Below, one piece after another: positions 20,481 to 27,656 of a DNA stretch of 64,000 bases. The stretch lies in assembly GCA_035539135.1 (NCBI GenBank), contig DATLJD010000006.1:1-64000 (forward strand). The letters run 5' to 3'. The translations under genes and the position numbers were made by a program. The DNA is from JABFWF01 sp035539135. GTDB taxonomy: Bacteria; Pseudomonadota; Gammaproteobacteria; Xanthomonadales; Xanthomonadaceae. How positions within the stretch are numbered: position 1 is the stretch's first letter; every line of letters starts with the position of its first letter. The notes beneath the pieces are model-generated. The model did not search any database and was not told the DNA's origin. It saw nothing but the letters and a program-made list of their open reading frames with translations.

Positions 20481-20663
20481 GCATGCCTCCCATGTGCCGG
20501 CGGTGCGGTCCGCGCGGTGCGCGGTGCGCGCCGGCCGAACGCACCGCGATACGGAACGGTTCGAGTCTGCGGCGCGGCGCGGCGCAGTGCGAGGGCCGTT
20601 AGTCGGGGGTCGCGAATTCAACGAGATGAGTTCGCGGGATCGGCTCAACCGACCCCTCGTTGC

Positions 20664-20927
20664 TCAGCACACGCGGAACAGCGCGGGCGTGGCCGGGGCG
20701 GCGTAATGCGACAGGGTGTCGTACGCGGTGCGCGCCAAGCATGCGCTGCCGGCTTCCAGCGCATCGGCCGGCGGGACGATGAAGGGCGCGAGCGTGAAGG
20801 CCTGCGGCGCGGCCTCGGCCCGGGCGGCGGGCGCCTGCTCCGCGCGGCGGGCGGCGACGATGCGGATGGCGGGCGTCGGCGCGGCGACGAAGCGGTCGGC
20901 GGGGAGCGGCAGGTGGATGGCGTTCAT
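20664..20927 (-). CDS. Small hypothetical protein
   Basis: An 87-residue frame rich in Ala and Pro, with no signal peptide or recognised motif and only two cysteines (one at the C-terminus). No good Shine-Dalgarno precedes the ATG. It is divergent from the winged-helix regulator gene and is kept because it fills an otherwise empty stretch in a GC-typical frame. It may be spurious. Confidence 0.35.
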   Translation of the reverse strand: MNAIHLPLPADRFVAAPTPAIRIVAARRAEQAPAARAEAAPQAFTLAPFIVPPADALEAGSACLARTAYDTLSHYAAPATPALFRVC

Positions 20928-21008
20928 GGCGGGTCTCGGGTGGTCGGGCGCGGCGATTCCGCGCAGGGCCAGCGTCCTCCGGCGCCCCGCGCGAAGCTTG
21001 AGGGCGCC

Positions 21009-21041
21009 ATGCGGGAAGCATGCGGGAATCGTGCGGGAAGC
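21009..21041 (+). promoter_or_regulatory. Three 11-base direct repeats upstream of the regulator gene
   Basis: ATGCGGGAAGC, ATGCGGGAATC and GTGCGGGAAGC follow each other without a gap, so each begins one helical turn after the last. OmpR/PhoB-type winged-helix proteins bind such arrays. The array ends 65 bases before the GTG of the winged-helix regulator gene, so autoregulation is likely. If translation began at 21020 the array would be coding, which argues for the GTG start. Confidence 0.6.
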
Positions 21042-21106
21042 CGGTTTTCGGTGATCCCCGCGTTTTCTGGTCAGCGAACCCCCGCCACCGCCCCCCGGGA
21101 GCCCCC

Positions 21107-23269
21107 GTGACCGGCAAGGGACCCACCTACCGCTTCGGCGACGTCGAGGTCGAGCCCGGCGCCCAGCGCGCCGAGCGCGCCGGCGCGCCGCTGGCGCTCG
21201 AGCCCAAGGCCTACGCGGTGCTGGTCGTGCTGCTGGAGGAGGCCGGGCGGGCGCTCGGCCGCGACGAGCTTCTGGACCGGGTCTGGGGCCACCGCCACGT
21301 CACCCCGGGCGTGCTGAACCGGGTGATCGCGCAGCTGCGCAAGGCGTTGGGCGACGACGCCGAGCACCCGCGCTACATCCAGACCCTGCACAGCCGCGGT
21401 TACCGCTTCATGGCCGAAGTGGAGCGCGTCGAGCCGCATCCGGTGCCCGTGCAGGAAGCGGCGCAGCCCGTGTCGCCCGCCTCGGCGCCGCCCGCGATCG
21501 CCCCGTACCCGCACGACGACGGCGGCCACCACGACAGCAACCATGCCGTCTTCCATCGCTGGCGCCTGCTCGCCCTGCTGGCGACGGGCGCCGCGTTGCT
21601 GCTGGTGCTGTGGGCCCGCCAGCATCCCGCGGTCGCGCCGCCCGCGCGGGCCTCGATCGCGGTGCTGCCATTCACCAGCCTGAGCAACGACCGCGACGAC
21701 CGCTATTTCGCGGAGGGGCTCGCGATCGAGATGCACGACGCCCTGGCCGGGGTCGAGGGCCTGCGCGTGGCGGCGTTGCTGTCGCCGCAGGCGGAACACC
21801 AGGACTGGGGCGACGCCAGGGCGGTCGGCCAGCGCCTGGGCGTGGCCACCGTGCTCGACGCCAGCGTGCGCCGCGACGGCGACCGCCTGCGGATCAGCGC
21901 GCACCTCTCGGACACCCGCACCGGCTACGTGCTGTGGAGCGAGGTCTACGACCGTGCAGCGGGCGACGTGTTCGCGACCCAGGGCGAGATCGCCGGCGAG
22001 GTCGTGCACGCGCTGCTCGGCAAGACGCCCGGTGCCGAGGGCGCGCTCGCCCGGCGGCTGGCGCCGACCACCAGCGTCGCCGCCTTCGACGCCTACCTGA
22101 TGGGCCTGCAGGCGCTGTGGCGCGCCGAGGACGCCGGCGGCTACGCGCGGGCCGAGCAGGCGTTCGGGCGCGCCCTGGCGGTGGACGCCGGCTTCGCCCG
22201 CGCGCAGGCCGGCGTGTGCCGCGCGGAGACCGCGCGCTTCGTCAACGAGCGCGACCCGGGCGCCTACGCGCGCGCGCAGGCCGCGTGTTCGCGCGCGCAA
22301 TCGATGGACCCCGCTTCATCCGAAGTCGCGCTGGCGCAGGCCGAACTGCATGAGGCGCACGGGGACAACGCGGCCGCGGTCGCGGACTACGCCCGTGCCG
22401 AACTGGATCCGGCGCGGCGGCCCGCCGTGTACGTCGGCATGGCGATGCTGCGCGCGGGCGAAGGGCGCGAGGACCTCGCCCGCGACTATTTCCGCCGCGC
22501 GCTGGAACTGCGCCCCGACGATCCGGCGATCCACGCCTGGCAGGGCTACCACCTGTACCAGACCGGCGACGTCCGCGGCGCGATCGCGGCATTCGCCAGG
22601 GCGGTCGAACTGGCGCCCGCCAACGCCGCTTACTGGAGCACGCTCGGGATGCTGCACGTGAACGCCGGCGACAACGCCGCCGGCGCGCGCGCGCTCGAGA
22701 AGTCGCTGGCGATCGAGCCGAACTACCCCGCCTACAGCAACCTCGGCGAGATCCGCTATCAGGCCGGCGATTACACCGCCGCCGCGGCCCTGCAGCGGCG
22801 CGCCGCCGAACTCGCGCCGGCCGACTACCTGCCGTGGGGCAACCTCGGCGACGCCTTGCTGGCCGATCCGGCGACCGCCGCGCAGGCGCCGGCCGCCTAC
22901 CGCACGGCCGCGCAACGCGCGCGCGCCTACCTCGCGGCCCGGCCCGGCGATGCCACCGCGACCGCCGCGCTGGCCTGGTACGAGGCCAACCTGGGCCACG
23001 CCGACGACGCGCGCGCACTGGTCCGCCGGGCCGACACCGAGGGCACGCATACCGATCCGGCCGAAGCCGCGCTGTACGCGGCGGAGGTCTTCGCCGCGCT
23101 CGGCGACCCCGCGCAGGCGCGTGCGCGCATCGCCGCCGCGCGCCGCGCCGGCATGCCCGCGACCCGCATCGCCACCAATGCCGTCCTGCGCCGCGCCGGC
23201 CTGACCGGCGATGGAGCAACCCGATCAGCGCCCGCCACGCAGGCGGCGGGCGCCCAGCAGGAGCCCTGA
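21107..23269 (+). CDS. CadC-like membrane transcription regulator with TPR domain
   Basis: A 720-residue one-component regulator. N-terminal OmpR/PhoB-type winged helix (about 8-104: LEPKAYAVLVVLLEEAGRAL, DELLDRVWGHRHVTPGVL, IQTLHSRGYRFMAEV), a linker with HDDGGHHD, a membrane helix (about 153-170), a TolB/FlgO-like domain starting SIAVLPFTSLSNDRDDRYFA, then TPR repeats over about 330-620. It probably senses a signal beyond the inner membrane and binds DNA from the membrane. GTG at 21107 is preferred. Three 11-base repeats lie upstream. The next small gene begins one base after its stop. Confidence 0.88.
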   Translation: MTGKGPTYRFGDVEVEPGAQRAERAGAPLALEPKAYAVLVVLLEEAGRALGRDELLDRVWGHRHVTPGVLNRVIAQLRKALGDDAEHPRYIQTLHSRGYRFMAEVERVEPHPVPVQEAAQPVSPASAPPAIAPYPHDDGGHHDSNHAVFHRWRLLALLATGAALLLVLWARQHPAVAPPARASIAVLPFTSLSNDRDDRYFAEGLAIEMHDALAGVEGLRVAALLSPQAEHQDWGDARAVGQRLGVATVLDASVRRDGDRLRISAHLSDTRTGYVLWSEVYDRAAGDVFATQGEIAGEVVHALLGKTPGAEGALARRLAPTTSVAAFDAYLMGLQALWRAEDAGGYARAEQAFGRALAVDAGFARAQAGVCRAETARFVNERDPGAYARAQAACSRAQSMDPASSEVALAQAELHEAHGDNAAAVADYARAELDPARRPAVYVGMAMLRAGEGREDLARDYFRRALELRPDDPAIHAWQGYHLYQTGDVRGAIAAFARAVELAPANAAYWSTLGMLHVNAGDNAAGARALEKSLAIEPNYPAYSNLGEIRYQAGDYTAAAALQRRAAELAPADYLPWGNLGDALLADPATAAQAPAAYRTAAQRARAYLAARPGDATATAALAWYEANLGHADDARALVRRADTEGTHTDPAEAALYAAEVFAALGDPAQARARIAAARRAGMPATRIATNAVLRRAGLTGDGATRSAPATQAAGAQQEP

Positions 23270-23270
23270 C

Positions 23271-23543
23271 ATGCCACGCAATCCCGCCCCGGAAACGAAG
23301 GCCGCGCGAACCGGCGTCGCGCGCAAGTCCACGGTGCGTCGCGCCAACGGCGCCAGCCGGGCCATCTCGAAGGCCGCCAAGGTCGCCAAGGTCGCGCCGC
23401 TCGCCGCGGAGGAGACCGAGCACACGTTCCTCTATCCGGTCGACAAGCAGCGCGTGCTGCGGATCACCGTGGCGGTGGCGCTGGAAGGAAAGCGGTTCCG
23501 GCGCGGGATCATCAATCCCGGCGACCGGCCGAAGGACAACTAG
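23271..23543 (+). CDS. Small basic protein downstream of the CadC-like regulator
   Basis: A 90-residue protein. The first half is very basic and low in complexity (KAARTGVARKSTVRRANGAS, then KAAKVAKVA). The second half is more ordered (HTFLYPVDKQRVLRITVAVA...GIINPGDRPKDN). It starts one base after the regulator stop, implying translational coupling and shared expression. Its stop overlaps the convergent rnhB stop in CTAG. No family recognised; nucleic-acid binding is possible from the charge but is not shown. Confidence 0.65.
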   Translation: MPRNPAPETKAARTGVARKSTVRRANGASRAISKAAKVAKVAPLAAEETEHTFLYPVDKQRVLRITVAVALEGKRFRRGIINPGDRPKDN

Positions 23544-24196
23544 CCGGCCAGCGCGAGTTGCCCGGGCTCGATGTCCAGCCCCAGCGCCTGGCGCACCGGC
23601 GCGAAGCTGCGCCGGTGCTGCGGGCAGGGCCCGTGCGCGCGCAGCGCGGCGAGGTGCGCCGGCGTGGAATAGCCCTTGTGCTCGTCGAAGCCGTACTGCG
23701 GCCACTGCGCGTGCAGCGCGCGCATGCGCCGGTCGCGGGTTACCTTGGCGAGGATGGACGCGGCCATGATGCAGCGCTCGCTGGCGTCCCCGCCGACGAT
23801 CGCCTGCGCGGGCCGGCACAGTCCGCGCGGCAGCGCGTTGCCGTCGATGCGCGCGCAATCGGCGGCGTGGGCGACCGCTTCCAGCGCCAGGCGCATCCCG
23901 AGCATGGTCGCGTGGTAGATGTTGAGGCGGTCGATGTCGTCCACCTCGACCGCGACCACGTGCCAGGCCAGCGCGCGCTCGACGATGCGCGGGTACAGCT
24001 CCTCGCGGCGGTCGGGCGCGAGTTGCTTGGAATCGGCCAGGCCATTCACCGGCGTGCGCCCGGGCGGGAACACCACCGCGGCGACCACCACCGGCCCGGC
24101 CAGCGGGCCGCGCCCGGCCTCGTCGATGCCGGCGATGCGTTGCGCGGGCGTGGCGACGGGCAGGTCGAAGGCGATTTGGGCGATGGAATCAGCCAC
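23540..24196 (-). CDS. rnhB: Ribonuclease HII
   Basis: Cleaves RNA in RNA-DNA hybrids and starts removal of misincorporated ribonucleotides, 218 residues. Seen: the catalytic motif AGIDEAGRGPLAGPVVVAAV, LADSKQL, ASILAKVTRDRRM and the conserved GYSTPAHLAAL. A GTG start at 24196 lies inside the end of lpxB (8-base overlap), and no ATG gives a family-like N-terminus. It is the last gene of the minus-strand lipid A cluster and is convergent with the small basic protein gene. Confidence 0.95.
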   Translation of the reverse strand: MADSIAQIAFDLPVATPAQRIAGIDEAGRGPLAGPVVVAAVVFPPGRTPVNGLADSKQLAPDRREELYPRIVERALAWHVVAVEVDDIDRLNIYHATMLGMRLALEAVAHAADCARIDGNALPRGLCRPAQAIVGGDASERCIMAASILAKVTRDRRMRALHAQWPQYGFDEHKGYSTPAHLAALRAHGPCPQHRRSFAPVRQALGLDIEPGQLALAG

Positions 24197-25337
24197 GCGC
24201 GGACGATACAACGTCCGCGATCGCCGCGGCGGCCGCCTGCGACGCGTCGCGCCGCAATTGCCGATGCAGGTCACGGAAGCGCGGCGCCAGCGCCTCCCGC
24301 GCGGGCGCGTCGCGGAACCAGGCGAGCACCGCGTCGGCGAGGGCCTGTGGTGTGCAGGCGTCCTGCATCAGCTCCGGCACCACGTCGTCGCCGGCCAGCA
24401 CGTTGGGCAGGGCGTAACGGTCCACCTTGAGCAGGCCCAGGCGCCTGACGATCGCGTGGGTCAGCGGCGCCACCTTGTAGCCGACCACCATCGGCCGCTT
24501 CGCCAGCATGCCTTCCAGCGTCGCGGTGCCGGACGCGAGCAGGACCACGTCGCTCGCGACCATCGCGGCGCGCGCCTGGCCGTCGATCAGGCGCGCGCCG
24601 TCCGGCGCGCCGGCGTCCGCCAACAGCCGCTCGAGCGCGGCGCGGCACTGCGCGTTGGCGGCCGGCACGACGACCTGCAAGCCGGGGATCTCCCGCGCGA
24701 CCAGCGCCGCGGCCTGCAGGAAGCCGGCGCCCAGCCGCGCGATCTCGCCCAGCCGCGAACCCGGCAGCACCGCCAGCACCGGCGCGTCCGCGGCCAGGCC
24801 GAGTTGCGCGCGCGCGGCCGCGCGGTCGGGCTCCAGCGCCATCGTGTCGGCCAGCGGATGGCCGACGAAGCGCGCGTCCACCCCGTGCCGCGCGTAGATC
24901 GGCGGTTCCATCGGGAACAGGCACAGCACGCGGTCGGCGCTGCGCCCGATCTTCGCCGCGCGCCCCTGCCGCCACGCCCACACCGAGGGGCTGACGTAGT
25001 GCACGGTGCGCACGCCGCGCTGCTTGAGCCAGCGTTCGACCCCGAGGTTGAAGTCCGGCGCGTCGATGCCGATGAAGGCATCCGGCCGCCACGCCAGCAC
25101 GCGCTCGCGCAGGGCGCGGCGCAGGCGCAGCAGGCGCGGCAGGTGGGCCAGCACCTCGGCCAGGCCCATCACCGCCAGCTCGGACGCGTCGAACCAGGTC
25201 TCCATGCCGGCCTCGCGCATCGCGTCGCCGCCGATGCCGGCGAACTCCGCGTCGGGGAAGCGCGCGCGCAGCGCCTCGACCAGGCCCGCGCCGAGCAGGT
25301 CCCCCGAGGCTTCCCCGGCGACCAGCGCGAACTTCAT
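24189..25337 (-). CDS. lpxB: Lipid-A-disaccharide synthase
   Basis: Glycosyltransferase (GT19) joining UDP-diacylglucosamine and lipid X, peripheral inner membrane, 382 residues. Seen: KFALVAGEASGDLLGAGLVE at the N-terminus, AGIGGDAMREAGMETWFD, YVSPSVWAWRQGRAAKI, FVGHPLAD and LPGSRLGEI. The gap to lpxA is 22 bases, and the 3' end overlaps rnhB. Gene order lpxD-fabZ-lpxA-lpxB-rnhB is the common proteobacterial operon. Confidence 0.97.
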   Translation of the reverse strand: MKFALVAGEASGDLLGAGLVEALRARFPDAEFAGIGGDAMREAGMETWFDASELAVMGLAEVLAHLPRLLRLRRALRERVLAWRPDAFIGIDAPDFNLGVERWLKQRGVRTVHYVSPSVWAWRQGRAAKIGRSADRVLCLFPMEPPIYARHGVDARFVGHPLADTMALEPDRAAARAQLGLAADAPVLAVLPGSRLGEIARLGAGFLQAAALVAREIPGLQVVVPAANAQCRAALERLLADAGAPDGARLIDGQARAAMVASDVVLLASGTATLEGMLAKRPMVVGYKVAPLTHAIVRRLGLLKVDRYALPNVLAGDDVVPELMQDACTPQALADAVLAWFRDAPAREALAPRFRDLHRQLRRDASQAAAAAIADVVSSARG

Positions 25338-25359
25338 CGCCGTCCCCCCGGCAGGCCGG

Positions 25360-26151
25360 TCACCGCAGCAGCGGCCGGTCGCCGCTGCCGACGAACTCGA
25401 GGAAGGCGCGCACGTCGTCGCTGTCCCGCGCCAGCGCGGCCAGCTGCTCGCGCGCCTCCTCCAGCTTCGCCCCGGACACGTACAGCGCGCGGTAGGCGCG
25501 CTTGATCGCCGCGATCCGCTCGCCGTCGAAACCGCGCCGCTTCAGGCCCTCGGCGTTGATCCCGCGCGGCCGGCTGTAGCCTTCCTGCGCGACCAGCACG
25601 TAAGGCGGCACGTCGCCGTTGACGAACGCGCCCATGCCGATGAAGGCGTGCGCGCCGATCCGGCAGAACTGGTGCACGCCGACGAAGCCGCTGAGGATCA
25701 CGTGGTCGCCGATCGTGACGTGCCCGGCCAGGGTCGCGTTGTTGGAGAACACGCAGTGGCTGCCGACCAGGCAGTCGTGGGCGACGTGCACGTAGGCCAG
25801 CAGCCAGTTCTCGTCGCCGAGGCGGGTGACGCCGCCGCCGCTGCCGGTGCCGCGGTTGATCGTGACGAACTCGCGGATCACGTTGCGGTCGCCGATCACC
25901 AGCTCGGTGCGTTCGCCGCCGAACTTCTTGTCCTGCGGGTCGCCGCCGATCGCGGCGTGCCCGTGGATGCGGTTGTCGCGACCGATCCGGGTCGGGCCCG
26001 AAATCGTGCAGTGCGGGCCGATCGTGGTGCCGTCGCCGATCTCGACGTCGGCGCCGACCACGCTGTACGCGCCGATCGCCACGCCCGCGCCGAGCCGCGC
26101 GGACGGATCCACAACCGCGGTCGGGTGCACGCCGGGCGCGGCGGCAGGCAT
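25360..26151 (-). CDS. lpxA: Acyl-ACP--UDP-N-acetylglucosamine O-acyltransferase
   Basis: First enzyme of lipid A synthesis, 263 residues, cytosolic trimer. The N-terminal two thirds is a left-handed beta helix of hexapeptide repeats (for example VGADVEIGDGTTIGPHC and IHGHAAIGGDPQDKKF). The catalytic histidine lies in LLAYVHVAHDCLVGSHC, and the helical C-terminal part ends the protein. The start at 26151 overlaps the fabZ stop by one base (TGATG), indicating coupling. Confidence 0.97.
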   Translation of the reverse strand: MPAAAPGVHPTAVVDPSARLGAGVAIGAYSVVGADVEIGDGTTIGPHCTISGPTRIGRDNRIHGHAAIGGDPQDKKFGGERTELVIGDRNVIREFVTINRGTGSGGGVTRLGDENWLLAYVHVAHDCLVGSHCVFSNNATLAGHVTIGDHVILSGFVGVHQFCRIGAHAFIGMGAFVNGDVPPYVLVAQEGYSRPRGINAEGLKRRGFDGERIAAIKRAYRALYVSGAKLEEAREQLAALARDSDDVRAFLEFVGSGDRPLLR

Positions 26152-26621
26152 CAGTCCTTCGCCTCCGCGCACAGGATCTCGGCGCAGGCGACCTGCTCGC
26201 CGTCCACGCGGGCGATGCCGACGAACTGCGCCATGTTGCGGATCATGCGCTTGAGGGTGACGTCGAGCTCCAGCCGGTCGCCCGGCACCACCATCCGCGA
26301 GAACTTCGCGTTGTCCACCTTGACCAGGTAGAACACCCGGCCGGAGACTTGCGCGCCGTCGGCGTCCACCTGGTGCGAGAGCTGGGTCAGCACGCCGCCG
26401 GCCTGCGCCAGTGCCTCCACCACCAGCACGCCGGGCATCACCGGGTGGCCGGGGAAGTGGCCCTGGAAGTAGGGTTCGTTGAAGCTGACGTTCTTGATCG
26501 CGAGCACGCGCTTGTGCGCCTCGAACTCGAGCACGCGGTCCACCAGCAGGAACGGGTAGCGGTGCGGGAGCAGGGCCTGGACGGCGGTGACGTCGAGCGG
26601 AAGCTGCGGCTGGAAGCTCAT
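26151..26621 (-). CDS. fabZ: 3-hydroxyacyl-ACP dehydratase FabZ
   Basis: Hot-dog-fold dehydratase of fatty acid elongation, 156 residues. Seen: LLPHRYPFLLVDRVLEF, the catalytic histidine in EPYFQGHFPGHPVMPGVLVV and the glutamate in EALAQAGG. It balances acyl chains between lipid A and phospholipid. ATG 26621 overlaps the lpxD stop (TCAT on the plus strand) and its stop overlaps lpxA, so lpxD-fabZ-lpxA are tightly coupled. Confidence 0.97.
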   Translation of the reverse strand: MSFQPQLPLDVTAVQALLPHRYPFLLVDRVLEFEAHKRVLAIKNVSFNEPYFQGHFPGHPVMPGVLVVEALAQAGGVLTQLSHQVDADGAQVSGRVFYLVKVDNAKFSRMVVPGDRLELDVTLKRMIRNMAQFVGIARVDGEQVACAEILCAEAKD

Positions 26622-27637
26622 TGCGGATCCTCGGTGGACGCGCGCGTGCGGCGGGCGATCGCGTCCAGCTGCTTGAAGCGGGCGGCGCTGCGGCGCCAGC
26701 TCCGATTGTCCATCAGCGGGGTGCCGGAGGAATACTCGCCGGGCTCGCGGATGGAGTGGGTGACCAGGCTCATGGCGGTGACCACGACCCGGTCGCACAG
26801 TTCGATGTGGCCGACCACGCCGGCGCAGCCGCCGATCAGGCAGTAGCGGCCGATCACCGTGCTGCCGGCGATCGCGGCGCCGCCCGCCATCGCGGTGTGC
26901 GCGCCGATGCGGACGTTGTGGCCGATCTGGATCTGGTTGTCGAGGCGCACGTCCTCCTCGAGCACGGTGTCCTCGAGGGCGCCGCGGTCGATGGTGGTGC
27001 TGGCGCCGATCTCGCAGTCGTCGCCGACGGTCACGCCGCCCAGTTGCGGCACCTTCAGCCAGCGGCCGGCGTCCATCGCGATGCCGAAGCCGTCGGCGCC
27101 GAGCACCGCGCCCGGATGGATCAGCACGCGCCGGCCCAGGCGCACGCGGCGGACCAGGGTGACATTGGCGCCGAGCTCGCAGTCCTCGCCGACCACGCAG
27201 TCCTCGCCGATCGCGCAGCCCGGCCCGATCACCGCGCCGGCGGCGACCACGCTGCGCGGGCCGATGCTGACGAAGGGGCCGACCGACGCGCGCGGATCGA
27301 CCTGCGCGGACGCGTCGACGACGGCGTGCGGATGCACGCCGGGCGCCGGCGCCTCGCGCGCCTCGAACAGCGCCGCGATGCGGGCGAAGGCCGCGTAGGG
27401 ATCGGCGGCCACCAGCGCGGTGCCGGCATGGCCGGCGGCGTCCGCCTCGCGCAGCACCACCACGCCGGCGCCGCTGGTCGCGAGCTGCGCGCGGTAGCGC
27501 GGATTGGCGAGGAAGGACAGCTGGTCCTGGCCGGCGCGGGCGAGGGTGGCGACCCCGCTCACCCGCGCGGCGGGATCGCCCTGCACGCGCAAACCGAAGC
27601 GCTCGGCCAGCGCCTGGGCGGTGTAGCTGCCGGCCAC
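26618..27637 (-). CDS. lpxD: UDP-3-O-(3-hydroxyacyl)glucosamine N-acyltransferase
   Basis: Third step of lipid A synthesis, 339 residues. N-terminal uridine-binding domain (SYTAQALAERFGLRVQGDP, SFLANPRYRAQL) followed by a hexapeptide-repeat beta helix with the catalytic histidine in RLDNQIQIGHNVRIGAHT. It starts with GTG at 27637, preceded by GAGGCAGGG; no ATG fits better. It begins 19 bases after the bamA stop in the same transcription unit. Confidence 0.96.
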   Translation of the reverse strand: MAGSYTAQALAERFGLRVQGDPAARVSGVATLARAGQDQLSFLANPRYRAQLATSGAGVVVLREADAAGHAGTALVAADPYAAFARIAALFEAREAPAPGVHPHAVVDASAQVDPRASVGPFVSIGPRSVVAAGAVIGPGCAIGEDCVVGEDCELGANVTLVRRVRLGRRVLIHPGAVLGADGFGIAMDAGRWLKVPQLGGVTVGDDCEIGASTTIDRGALEDTVLEEDVRLDNQIQIGHNVRIGAHTAMAGGAAIAGSTVIGRYCLIGGCAGVVGHIELCDRVVVTAMSLVTHSIREPGEYSSGTPLMDNRSWRRSAARFKQLDAIARRTRASTEDPQ

Positions 27638-27656
27638 CGTGCCCTGCCTCGGCGCG

